DNA of 34,019 bases from Actinomycetota bacterium (GCA_026392215.1 JAPLCN010000151.1:1-34019), one strand, 5' to 3'. Shown: positions 18,940 to 30,495, counted from the first letter of the stretch. Notes: generated by a model from the sequence alone, not told the origin. Translations and numbers: made by a program.

Positions 18940-20372
18940 TTTACATCACTTTCTATTGCGCTGGCAATTTTTAAAACATTATCTTCCCTTAACAAGTCTC
19001 CTATTACCTGAACCCCGATAGGCAGTCCCGTTTTTGAAATTCCGGCAGGAAGAGAAATTGCGGGAATACCTGCCAGATTCACGGGTATTGTACAGATGTC
19101 GGAAAGATACATCCTTAAAGGGTCGTCTACCTTATCACCAATCTTAAATGCTGTTGTGGGAGAAGTTGGAGAAATTAAAACGTCATAAGTTGAAAATGCA
19201 TTTTTAAAATCATTGATTATCAGTGTCCTGACTTTTTGTGCCTTATCATAATAAGCATCGTAGTAACCAGCTGACAGGCAATATGTTCCAATCATAATCC
19301 TTCTTTTAACTTCCGGACCAAACCCTTCAGCTCTGGTTTTTTTGTACATTTCCCGCAACGTCCGGGCATCCATATTTCTGTAGCCATACCTTACGCCATC
19401 ATATCTTGAAAGGTTTGAGCTGGCTTCAGAAGGAGCTATTATATAATAAACGCTTAAAGCATACTCAAGGCTTGGAAGTGAAATTTCCTCAACAATGGCG
19501 CCGGATTTTTCAAGCATTTTTAAAACATTCTCAACAGATTCTTTTACTTGTAAATCAATTTCTTTAACCATTAATTCTTTTGGAATTCCAACCTTCATGC
19601 CTTTTATGTCAGAATTTAAAAAAGACTTATATCTTGGAACGTTTGTATTAATTGATGTTGAGTCAAATTCATCATAGCCCGAAATTGCTTCAAGAAGAGC
19701 CGCACAATCTTTAATATCTCTGGTAAAAGGACCTATCTGGTCAAGGGACGAAGCAAAAGCTATCAGCCCGTATCTTGAAACCCTGCCATAAGTTGGTTTC
19801 ATGCCTACCACCCCGCACAAAGAAGCAGGCTGCCTTATTGAGCCGCCTGTATCAGAGCCAAGGGAACACGGCACCTCTGAAGCTGCAACGCTTGCTGCCG
19901 GGCCACCGCTTGAACCACCTGGTACGTAATCCAAGTTCCATGGATTTCTCACAGCTCCAAAAGAAGAATTTTCATTTGAAGAACCCATTGCAAATTCATC
20001 CATATTAGCCTTTCCAACCATAAGAAAATGCTGTGCGTTAAGTTTTTTTATTACTGTTGCATCATAAACAGATATATAGCTGGAAAGTATCCTGGAAGCA
20101 CAGGTCGTTCTTACCCCTTTTGTGCAGATGTTATCTTTGATTGCTACGGGAATGCCTGTAAAATCAAATATTTCATTGCCACTTCTTATATATGCATCTA
20201 TTTCTTTGGCTTTGCTGAAGAACACATTTTTATCGAAAGTAATAAATGCATTAATTTTTTCATCCACACTTTCAATTCTTTGGGCGTAATCTTGTGCAAT
20301 ATCTAACACTGAAACTTCTTTTGATTTGATAAAACCGTTTAATTCATGAGCGCTTAAATTTATTAAATCCAA
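18915..20372 (-). CDS. gatA: Asp-tRNA(Asn)/Glu-tRNA(Gln) amidotransferase subunit A
   Basis: Amidase signature: PVAIKDNICTKGVRTTCAS, VPGGSSGGPAASVAASEVPCSLGSDTGGSIRQPASLCGVVGMKPTYGRVSRYG. Confidence 0.97.
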   Translation of the reverse strand: MDLINLSAHELNGFIKSKEVSVLDIAQDYAQRIESVDEKINAFITFDKNVFFSKAKEIDAYIRSGNEIFDFTGIPVAIKDNICTKGVRTTCASRILSSYISVYDATVIKKLNAQHFLMVGKANMDEFAMGSSNENSSFGAVRNPWNLDYVPGGSSGGPAASVAASEVPCSLGSDTGGSIRQPASLCGVVGMKPTYGRVSRYGLIAFASSLDQIGPFTRDIKDCAALLEAISGYDEFDSTSINTNVPRYKSFLNSDIKGMKVGIPKELMVKEIDLQVKESVENVLKMLEKSGAIVEEISLPSLEYALSVYYIIAPSEASSNLSRYDGVRYGYRNMDARTLREMYKKTRAEGFGPEVKRRIMIGTYCLSAGYYDAYYDKAQKVRTLIINDFKNAFSTYDVLISPTSPTTAFKIGDKVDDPLRMYLSDICTIPVNLAGIPAISLPAGISKTGLPIGVQVIGDLLREDNVLKIASAIESDVKWKIKPQI

Positions 20373-20450
20373 TAAAATCCCCTTTTAAATAAATGCAAAA
20401 AATTACTAAATGTTTTTAAAATATAAAAAATTTTTTGGCATGGCCAAAAA

Positions 20451-20741
20451 TCAGTCTATTTTGGGCACTTTAAATCCTCCACTGTCTTCCAAAGGAGCGT
20501 TTTTTAAAGATTCTTCTCTTGAAAGAGACTCCCGCGCTTTGTCCTGCCTGAAAACGTTGGAAAGCTCAAGTACCCGGGATGTGGACAAAACATCCGTTGT
20601 ATCTGCTTCTGCGATTTTTGCGATATGGCTGATTATTTTATCCAGCTGGCTTGTAATTTTTTCAATTTCCACATCACTGTATTCAAGCTCTGCCAGTTTT
20701 GCTATATGCACAATGTCTTTTCTATTTAAAATATTACCCAT
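20451..20741 (-). CDS. gatC: Asp-tRNA(Asn)/Glu-tRNA(Gln) amidotransferase subunit C
   Basis: DIVHIAKLAELEYSDVEIEKITSQLDKIISHIAKIAEADTTDVLSTSRVLELSNVFRQDK; immediately upstream of gatA. Confidence 0.93.
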   Translation of the reverse strand: MGNILNRKDIVHIAKLAELEYSDVEIEKITSQLDKIISHIAKIAEADTTDVLSTSRVLELSNVFRQDKARESLSREESLKNAPLEDSGGFKVPKID

Positions 20742-20975
20742 TTTTTTAATTCACCGCTTAAGTTTTAACAATTAAAAATATTAATTAATTCTTGGTGAAT
20801 AATTCAATTTTTAGTGAATTATTTGTTTAAATTAAGCTTAAAATTTTCTCAATTTGGCCCTTTTGGCTAATTGTTCACCAGAAACTAATTAATTCTCCAT
20901 ATTTATTACAAACAAGTAATTTTAACAAATTTTACTTCAAGTTTATATATCAAAAACGTCCCGAGCGTTATTTTT

Positions 20976-21764
20976 TTAATATATTTTTATTGAATTTAAC
21001 TGGCTGAACAAAATAAGGATCATCAGCAAATTATATATAGCATGCAAAAATATGACCGGAAAAAGAGATTTTGTCTTATGAAAAATATAAGCTAAAATCC
21101 ATCCGATTGCCAGTAGTGGCAGAAAATTATACAAATCAAGGTGAGCTGCTGCAAATAAGATTGATGAGATAAGTATTCCAGTCAATACGCCCCAGCTTTT
21201 TTTAAATCCCTGGAATAAAAAACCTCTAAAAAATATTTCCTCGCATATTGGAGCAATTACCGAAACAATGACCAGCAGCATTATTGAAGAAACATTTTTA
21301 TTGCTTACAAGCTCTTCAATCTTGCTGGAAGGAGGGGCAATTTTAAATATCCCTGTCATTAAAAAAACATAAACAAAATTTATAACAATAATTAACAGAA
21401 GCGCTAAAAATGAATACCAGATTGTTTTAATGAGGCTGTAATATTTTAAACCCAGATCCCTGCATTTGGCTCTTCTCCAGTAAATGGCATAAAACCATAC
21501 CAACCCCACCATAAGAAGTACCTGTATTCCATATAATACTGAAAAACTTAAGTTGGTTATATTGGAGCTGTTAATTCTTTCGCCAATTTTAAGCGCCATA
21601 ATAATTCGGGCAGTGCCGAAATAAATGCCGGTTAGTACTGCGATTAGAAAAAGAATTGAAAACCATATGTCTCGCAGGGTCCACTTTACTTGGGCAAGTT
21701 CGCTTTCTTTGTCTTCTTCTTTATCTTGAATATGTCTTAAATCTGATCTTCTGATTTGCGCCAT
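20976..21764 (-). CDS. CPBP-family intramembrane (CAAX-like) metalloprotease
   Basis: Hydrophobic multi-TM protein with PICEEIFFRGFLFQGFKK, FAAAHLDLYNFLPLLAIGWILAYIF and VIFLHAIYN motifs. Confidence 0.9.
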   Translation of the reverse strand: MAQIRRSDLRHIQDKEEDKESELAQVKWTLRDIWFSILFLIAVLTGIYFGTARIIMALKIGERINSSNITNLSFSVLYGIQVLLMVGLVWFYAIYWRRAKCRDLGLKYYSLIKTIWYSFLALLLIIVINFVYVFLMTGIFKIAPPSSKIEELVSNKNVSSIMLLVIVSVIAPICEEIFFRGFLFQGFKKSWGVLTGILISSILFAAAHLDLYNFLPLLAIGWILAYIFHKTKSLFPVIFLHAIYNLLMILILFSQLNSIKIY

Positions 21765-21902
21765 TATTAATTCATAATAAGATTTTTTATTATATTTCCA
21801 ATATGCAAAAAAAATATAAACTATTTTAAGGAGTTTGGACAGATAAACATATATAAATTCTATTTTTGATTACCGCTTTTTATGTACAATAATTTGATAT
21901 TA

Positions 21903-24035
<2,133 letters not shown>

Positions 24036-24194
24036 CTACAGTTTTTTAAGATATTCTTTTTTAGAAATAATGTTAAAAGATATAACTTGCCCCAGACCAC
24101 TTGCATATCTTTTTAAAATTTTTAAACTTGTTGTTACTTCACCACTTTCCAGCCTTGCCAGATGTGATTGCCGCAAATTTATTTGTTGCGCCAC
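24036..24194 (-). CDS. Small XRE/Cro-type HTH protein or truncated remnant (52 aa)
   Basis: Manual translation from GTG 24194: (V/M)AQQINLRQSHLARLESGEVTTSLKILKRYASGLGQVISFNIISKKEYLKKL*. Matches the helix 2-5 pattern of HTH_3 antitoxin-like proteins (QSHLARLESGxxxxSLxxLxxYAxxLG). Not in the ORF track (below length cut). In-frame TAA immediately upstream. Confidence 0.55.
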   Translation of the reverse strand: MAQQINLRQSHLARLESGEVTTSLKILKRYASGLGQVISFNIISKKEYLKKL

Positions 24195-24383
24195 CTTTTA
24201 AACTATCCATATCAAAATAAGATTTCAACTTATGTCAAATTTTGAAAAGTCGTCAAGTCTATAATATGATAATTAGTTTTATAGCATATTTAATACTAAC
24301 AAATTTTTACCCTGGTTTATCAATTAAATTTTCTAACTGTCAAGATATGAGTGGGCATAAAGTATCTTATTAGTAAGAATATT

Positions 24384-25220
24384 TTAAATTTTAAACCAGC
24401 TGTCATAAATCTTTGAGTAAGTCCCGTCATCTTTTAATTCTTTCATTATCTGATTTATTTTGTCTTTTAAAGGGCTGCCCTTTTTAAATACTATTGCATA
24501 TTTTATAATTGACTGGGTTTTCTGAATAAATCTATATGTTTCAGGGTCTTCATTTAATATTTTTACTCCGATTGGTATTGAAATTAAAATTCCCTGTATT
24601 TCTTCTGCCTTTAACCCTTTTATTAATGTCACGACATCATCATAGCCGGTAACTGCATAATTAGATAAAAAATCAGGGTTTAAGTCTTCAATTTCACTTT
24701 TTAACATTCCGACCTTTTTACTAGTAAGATCTTCCTTTAACTTTATATCGCTTGTGCTTAAAGTAAGAGAAATAAATTCCAGCGTATAATAGGGATCAGA
24801 AAAATCAGCTAATTTTTGCCTGTCCGGCGTATTTGTAACCCCCGAAATAATGGCATCAATGTTAGCATCGTTTATCCTGTCAAATATTTCATTCCATGAA
24901 ATCTGGTTGATTTTTAATTCCTTGCCCAGCCTTTTGGCAATTTCACCAGCGATATCTACATCAAAACCGGAAACCTTGTCTCCCATTAAAAAAGCAAAAG
25001 GCGGGAAGGTCGAATCTACTCCCACGTTAAAAAAATTACTGTATGCTGTATTTTCAGCCTCTGATGATAATGGGGTGGACTTAGAATTTGAAATATTTAT
25101 CTTACTGCACCCCTGTATTAAAAAAGATAAAATAATGGAAATTAATACAAATACTACTACTGCTGTTTTTATAATTACAAACTTATTTTTGCTAATTGTT
25201 TTTAAATTTATTAATTTAAT
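24384..25220 (-). CDS. ABC transporter solute-binding lipoprotein (polar amino-acid type, SBP family 3)
   Basis: VDSTFPPFAFLMGDKVSGFDVDIAGEIAKRLGKELKINQISWNEIFDRINDANIDAIISGVTNTPDRQKLADFSDPYY. Reading upstream in frame reveals TAVVVFVLISIILSFLIQGCSK, a lipobox signal peptide missed by the track start (GTG 25025). Confidence 0.87.
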   Translation of the reverse strand: MKLINLKTISKNKFVIIKTAVVVFVLISIILSFLIQGCSKINISNSKSTPLSSEAENTAYSNFFNVGVDSTFPPFAFLMGDKVSGFDVDIAGEIAKRLGKELKINQISWNEIFDRINDANIDAIISGVTNTPDRQKLADFSDPYYTLEFISLTLSTSDIKLKEDLTSKKVGMLKSEIEDLNPDFLSNYAVTGYDDVVTLIKGLKAEEIQGILISIPIGVKILNEDPETYRFIQKTQSIIKYAIVFKKGSPLKDKINQIMKELKDDGTYSKIYDSWFKI

Positions 25221-25320
25221 TTTACTACCTTTCTATCTTTAATATCTGGCATTACAAATCTTAAATAATCTTTTGATTGTCCAATTCCATCATGTTTATT
25301 TAAAAATTATTGTAAAATAC

Positions 25321-27270
25321 TTAAATTATTTCTTCAGGGGAAGGAAATGAAACGCTTGTTGCAAAATGATCGCTGAACGAAGGGAATATGGTAAGTTCCA
25401 GGTAATTATCCATTTTCCCGATGTCTTCTGCAATTTTTCTTTGATCTTTTGAAATCAATGCCATTTTTGCACCTATGCTGGCAGCGTTTCCTACCTGGCT
25501 TATTTTCTTTAACGGCACATTTGGAAACATTCCTATATTAATAACATTCTTTGGATCTATGTATGAGCCAAACGCTCCTGCAATAATTATTTTGTCAATG
25601 TCCGTGAAATTGATTTTTGCATTTTCAAGAAGAATTTCAATACCGGCTCTCATTGCGCCCTTTGCAAGCTGGATTTCAACAATGTCTCTCTGGTTTATAG
25701 ATATTACCTCATCACAGGAACATAATGATTTCTTAACCAGTTCCATATCTTTTTCAGAAGAGCCGTTTACGCCTTTTATGAAATCAGCTCCACAATTTTG
25801 ATTTTGCTCCATTCTTTTTATATGAAAATCGGCAATCAGAACATACTGAAGGTTACCCATATTATCTTTACATATGCATCCGCTTTCCAGATTAAACTTC
25901 CCCCTCTTATTTATAATATTTGCTTTAAGCATCTCTGCAATGGCATCTAAGATGCCTGAACCGCAAATGCCGGCAGGCTCCTTGTCATCTATTGTCTGAA
26001 TCTTAGGAATGCAGGTCTGTGGGTCTATTATCACTCTCTCTATTGCGCCGGGAGCCGCCCTCATTCCATAACGGATATGCGCACCTTCAAAAGCAGGGCC
26101 CGAAGCAGTAGAAACGCTGTAAAGTTTACCCCGGCTTATAAGGGCAATCTCTGTATTTGTTCCAATATCTATACCTATGCAATTGCCTTCCATGTTATAT
26201 AAGCTTGTGGAAAGAATCATTGCTAAATGGTCAGAACCTATAAACCCGGCAACTACCGGCATAAGATAAATATAACCCCCTGAAGCAATGTTTATCCCGA
26301 CTTCCCTTGCCTTCAAATCCAGACAGTCACTTGTTAAAGCAGGGAAAGGTGACAAGCCCAGCTGCCTTACCGGAAGCCCCAAAAATAAATGGTGCATTGC
26401 CGTATTGCCAACTAGCGTCATCTCAAGTATTTCACTTGTTTTAAGAGCGTTTGAGTCGCATAAATCTTTAACAGCTCCATTGATGGCATCAAGGACAACC
26501 TGCTGAATCTGGCTTAACTTTGAGCTGCCTTCAGATGCAAAGTCTATCCTGCTCATTACGTCTTCACCGAAACTAATTTGAGGGTTCATGACTCCTTTTT
26601 TATCAATTGTCTTTCCGGTTGACAGATCGACAAGCAGTGCAGCGATCTTTGTCGTTCCTAAATCCACGGCTATCCCAAAATTTCTGGCAGTTCTGTCTTT
26701 ACCTTCTATTAATATGATTTCACCGTTTCTCTCTGAAACAGTAATTTCCCAGCCATTTTCGCGAAGTATTTGAGGCATTTCACCCAATACATGGAAGTCA
26801 ATCCTGTTTATATCTATGCTGTGGGTATTTTTTAATGCGTCTTTTATCCTGTTAAAATCAGCTTTAACATCTTTTAGGGTTGCGCGCTCAAGTTTTATAT
26901 AATATTTTTTTACTGTCGGATCAACCTTTATATCTCTTTCCTGTCCGACAACCTGAAGCTTCTGCTCTTCGCTTAAGGAAGATGCAGGAATATATATGCT
27001 TGTATCTTCGGTAAAATCATGCTGGCATGCAAGCCTTACTCCATGTGCAATTTCTTCTTTTGAAAGCATCTTGAGCTCCTGCTCTGTCGGTTCCTTTATG
27101 CTGCCATTCATGAACATTATTCTGTCCTTGCCGCATGTACCTTTACCCCGGCAGACTGATTTGATTTCTATGCCGGCATCCTGGATGGATTTCAGGCAAT
27201 TGGCAGGACTCCCAGAAAAAAACCTTATTCCTATAGGCTCGACTTCTATTTTAATTTTATTTTTTGACAT
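25321..27270 (-). CDS. RACo-like corrinoid activation/regeneration protein (2Fe-2S-type N-terminus plus ASKHA/DUF4445)
   Basis: N-terminal SVCRGKGTCGKDRIMF...RLACQ; ASKHA motifs FGIAVDLGTTKIAALLVDLSTGKTI, VGNTAMHHLFLGLPV, GIDIGTNTEIALISRG, IIIAGAFGSYIDPKN. Confidence 0.9.
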   Translation of the reverse strand: MSKNKIKIEVEPIGIRFFSGSPANCLKSIQDAGIEIKSVCRGKGTCGKDRIMFMNGSIKEPTEQELKMLSKEEIAHGVRLACQHDFTEDTSIYIPASSLSEEQKLQVVGQERDIKVDPTVKKYYIKLERATLKDVKADFNRIKDALKNTHSIDINRIDFHVLGEMPQILRENGWEITVSERNGEIILIEGKDRTARNFGIAVDLGTTKIAALLVDLSTGKTIDKKGVMNPQISFGEDVMSRIDFASEGSSKLSQIQQVVLDAINGAVKDLCDSNALKTSEILEMTLVGNTAMHHLFLGLPVRQLGLSPFPALTSDCLDLKAREVGINIASGGYIYLMPVVAGFIGSDHLAMILSTSLYNMEGNCIGIDIGTNTEIALISRGKLYSVSTASGPAFEGAHIRYGMRAAPGAIERVIIDPQTCIPKIQTIDDKEPAGICGSGILDAIAEMLKANIINKRGKFNLESGCICKDNMGNLQYVLIADFHIKRMEQNQNCGADFIKGVNGSSEKDMELVKKSLCSCDEVISINQRDIVEIQLAKGAMRAGIEILLENAKINFTDIDKIIIAGAFGSYIDPKNVINIGMFPNVPLKKISQVGNAASIGAKMALISKDQRKIAEDIGKMDNYLELTIFPSFSDHFATSVSFPSPEEII

Positions 27271-27685
27271 TCTTCTCTATTTCTTCTTTAATGAATTTTT
27301 CGAAATCTGCGCCGGTTTTCATTAAATTTGCTAATTCTCCGTCTTTGTTTGATGGTTTTATTTTTCCAATCCATCCTTCGTTGTAGCATGATTCATTAAT
27401 GAGCTCCGGAGAATCGTCCAGATCGTTGTTTAATTCAATGACTTCTCCTGAAAATGGAGCAAAAACCCTGCCGACCCATTTGCCTGATTCAAGGCTTGAT
27501 ATTGATTTGCCCTGTTCAACCTTTGCACCTTTCATAGGAAGCTCAATATATACTATTTCTCCTGACATTTTCTGAAAATAGTCCGTAGCTCCAAATAATA
27601 TATTGCCATCCTCTAAAATTTTTGCCCAGAAATGATTTTTTTCATAATACAAATCGTCCGGAAATTCATAGTTTTCAATATTCAT
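27257..27685 (-). CDS. GcvH-like lipoyl carrier protein
   Basis: FGATDYFQKMSGEIVYIELPMKGAKVEQGKSISSLESGKWVGRVFAPFSGEVIELNNDLDDSPELINESCYNEGWIGKIKPS; lipoylation-type lysine in ESGKW. Confidence 0.9.
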   Translation of the reverse strand: MNIENYEFPDDLYYEKNHFWAKILEDGNILFGATDYFQKMSGEIVYIELPMKGAKVEQGKSISSLESGKWVGRVFAPFSGEVIELNNDLDDSPELINESCYNEGWIGKIKPSNKDGELANLMKTGADFEKFIKEEIEKNVKK

Positions 27686-27830
27686 TAATTAAACCTCCTG
27701 TTTTACAGTTTAAGTTTTTATTTAATAACCCAGTCATAAAAAAATATTTTTATAATTTTAACTTAATTAGTCCATAATATATACAAAATCAATTAAGAAT
27801 TTAAGCTTTAAACATGACAAAATTTATTTT

Positions 27831-29042
27831 TTAAAGCTTCTCGCTCTGAATGCTTTGCAAAACAAGTTCAGGAAGATCTATTACCTTAACTTTGGCATTA
27901 GTTTCTTTTTTCTTCTTTTTAAGAGAAGCGTCTATTGTCCTGTTGCACTGCTGGCATGAAGTTACTACAATATCTGCACCTGTTTCTATTATTTCATCTG
28001 CTTTTGCAAGCGCAATTTTTGATGCAAGCGCCTGATTGACTGATTCAAGGTTCCCTCCCCCGCCGCAGCAGTTTGCTAGTTTTCTGTTTGCAGCCATATC
28101 AATAAAATCAATTCCCGGAATGCTCTTTATTACATCTCTTGGCTCCGCGTAAATTCCTGAATTTCTTCCCAGATCACAAGGGTCATGATATGTAATTTTG
28201 CCGGAAAGAGGACCCAATTTTATTTTTCCTTCTTTTATAAGCCTTAACAGATATTGTGAAATATGAAGTATCTCAAAATCAACCTTTTCACTTAAGTATT
28301 TTGGATATTCATGCTTCCATGTGTGATAGCAGGAAGGACACGATAAAACAAGAAGCTTTGCACCTTTTGATTTAACCGCGTCTATATTGTGCTTTGCCAG
28401 GTCCCCAACTACATCCTTTATACCTGAATTTATAAGAGGAAAACCGCAGCACCATTCTTCCTCTCCAAGTAAAGTATAGTCAACTTTTGCGCTGTCAAAA
28501 TCCTGAACAATTGAACGCGGTATCCCAAATGATCTTGGAGAAAAAGAGGAAACGCACCCTACAAAATAAACTACTTCTGCTTTCGCTTTAACATATTTTT
28601 CCGGTTCGCCTTCCGGCAGCTGCGCTGCCCAGTCAAGCCTGCCGGTATTGCTGTCAAAAGTTACATTGTAAGCTTTTTTTATTCTCTCCTTTAATATATC
28701 AAGAACCTGGGGATATTTATGAGCATCAATTAAGTCTGACTTGGCTGTGCTGATCATCTCATCAAGCTTAACTCCGCTTGGACATTCGCTCGTGCATATA
28801 TTGCAGGCTGTGCATGTAAAAAGCTTTTCGGAAATCTTATCACTATATTCAATCTTTCCTTTGCTGATTGCCTCAAGTAAGCTCATTTTCCCTCTCGGGG
28901 CAAGGCTTTCATCTAAAGTCTGCTTGTAAATCGGGCAGTAAGCAAGGCAGGTTCCGCACCTGCTGCAGCTGTAAAGTTCATCGCCCTTTTCAAGTATGGC
29001 AAATTTTTCCTTTTTATTTTTTATTTTAACTTCTGATTCCAA
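27831..29042 (-). CDS. GlcF/HdrD-like Fe-S protein with two ferredoxin motifs and two CCG domains
   Basis: CSRCGTCLAYCP and CTACNICTSECP; CCG motifs WCCGFPLINSG...SCPSC and NCCGGGGNLE...SCQQC. Confidence 0.92.
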   Translation of the reverse strand: MESEVKIKNKKEKFAILEKGDELYSCSRCGTCLAYCPIYKQTLDESLAPRGKMSLLEAISKGKIEYSDKISEKLFTCTACNICTSECPSGVKLDEMISTAKSDLIDAHKYPQVLDILKERIKKAYNVTFDSNTGRLDWAAQLPEGEPEKYVKAKAEVVYFVGCVSSFSPRSFGIPRSIVQDFDSAKVDYTLLGEEEWCCGFPLINSGIKDVVGDLAKHNIDAVKSKGAKLLVLSCPSCYHTWKHEYPKYLSEKVDFEILHISQYLLRLIKEGKIKLGPLSGKITYHDPCDLGRNSGIYAEPRDVIKSIPGIDFIDMAANRKLANCCGGGGNLESVNQALASKIALAKADEIIETGADIVVTSCQQCNRTIDASLKKKKKETNAKVKVIDLPELVLQSIQSEKL

Positions 29043-29109
29043 AGTTTTTCCTTTTTTAAAATTTATTTTAAATTTTCCTGATCTGTTTCTTAAACATTAA
29101 AACTTTTAC

Positions 29110-30495
29110 TTAAGCATCCCAGGTGCATTTCATTTTCCCGGGATTTAATATATTGTTCGGGTCAAAAGAATTCTTAATTTTTTTCATCAGATCATAAACA
29201 GGCTTACTGATCTCAAGCTTCAGATATTGGGCTTTGGTAATCCCGATGCCGTGTTCTCCTGAAAGTGTGCCTCCAAGGGCAATAGTAACTTTAAAAATTT
29301 CTTCAATTACCCTTTCAGTTTTTTTGGATTGTTCAGGAATCCTTAAATCTGTAAGGATTGTAGGATGCAGATTGCCGTCACCTGCATGGCCGAATGTTCC
29401 TATCAGCATTCCGTATTTCTTTGCAATTTCATTTACTGCTTCTACCAGTTCAACTATCCTGCTTCTCGGGACAGTTGCATCTTCAAGTATAGTGGAAGGC
29501 CTGATTCTTGAAAGCGAGGAAAGGGCTGCTCTTCTTGCCGACCAGAGTTCATCTCTTTCCTGTGCACTTTTTGCCTGCCTTACTGAAAGGGCGCTATTTG
29601 ACCGGCATACCTTCATTACAATGCCAGCTTCTATTTCAACTGCGCCTTTTTGTCCGTCAACCTCTATTAAAAGCATTGCTCCTACCGTTCTGTCGAGGCC
29701 AATCTTTAAGAAATCTTCAATTGCATTAATGGTCACTTTATCTACTATTTCAAGTGTTGCAGTTATAACTCCTTCGGCCACTATGTCACGCACTGTTTTT
29801 GCTGCATCAGTCATGTTTTTAAAAAATGCAAGGATGCTGGCTCTGTCAGCAGGAACAGGAAGAAGCCCGAGAGTTGCTTTGGTAATTATTCCAAGTGTCC
29901 CTTCAGAACCGCACATCAAATCTACCAGGTTGTATCCGGTGACTGCTTTTACAGTATTTGTACCCATATTTACTATTTCACCGGTTGGAAGAACTACTTC
30001 AATAGAATTTATATAGTCTTTTGTAACTCCATACTTTAATCCCCTTAAGCCTCCGGCATTTTCGGCAATATTTCCCCCTATTGTTGAGCTTTTCATACTG
30101 CCCGGATCTGGCGGGTAAAACAGTTTTAAGTGCTCAACAGCTTTACTGACATTTTCAGTTATGACTCCTGCTTCCACTGTTGCCAGCAAATCTATGGGAT
30201 TTATGTCAATTATTTTATTCATAGCAACCATTACAAGGCTGATGCCGCCTTCAACTGCAAGACAGCCTCCGCTTAATCCTGTTGCCGCACCTCTCGGGGT
30301 TACCGGAATTGTGTATTCATTTGCCAGTTTCATTATCCGGCTTATCTGTTCTGCGGTTTTAACTTTAACAACAACATCGGGCATATATTCCAGCCTTGTA
30401 GAGTCATAGCTGTAAGTTAATCTTTCTTCAAAAGAAGTAATAACATTTTCAGGATTAACTATTTGTTCAAGTTCGGCGGTGTAATTCTTATCCAT
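29110..30495 (-). CDS. FAD-linked 2-hydroxyacid oxidase/dehydrogenase (GlcD/D-lactate dehydrogenase type)
   Basis: VTPRGAATGLSGGCLAVEGGISLVM; FYPPDPGSMKSSTIGGNIAENAGGLRGLKYGVTKDY; GTFGHAGDGNLHPTIL; GGTLSGEHGIGITK. Confidence 0.95.
   Translation of the reverse strand: MDKNYTAELEQIVNPENVITSFEERLTYSYDSTRLEYMPDVVVKVKTAEQISRIMKLANEYTIPVTPRGAATGLSGGCLAVEGGISLVMVAMNKIIDINPIDLLATVEAGVITENVSKAVEHLKLFYPPDPGSMKSSTIGGNIAENAGGLRGLKYGVTKDYINSIEVVLPTGEIVNMGTNTVKAVTGYNLVDLMCGSEGTLGIITKATLGLLPVPADRASILAFFKNMTDAAKTVRDIVAEGVITATLEIVDKVTINAIEDFLKIGLDRTVGAMLLIEVDGQKGAVEIEAGIVMKVCRSNSALSVRQAKSAQERDELWSARRAALSSLSRIRPSTILEDATVPRSRIVELVEAVNEIAKKYGMLIGTFGHAGDGNLHPTILTDLRIPEQSKKTERVIEEIFKVTIALGGTLSGEHGIGITKAQYLKLEISKPVYDLMKKIKNSFDPNNILNPGKMKCTWDA

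Noticed and set aside
27257-27685. Standard glycine cleavage operon
   Set aside because: Only a GcvH-like gene is present; no aminomethyltransferase or glycine decarboxylase in the window.
29234-30016. 260-aa plus-strand ORF opposite the glcD-like gene
   Set aside because: Antisense shadow of a well-supported FAD oxidase gene; low-complexity Ser/Ile/Thr-rich translation with no recognisable motif.
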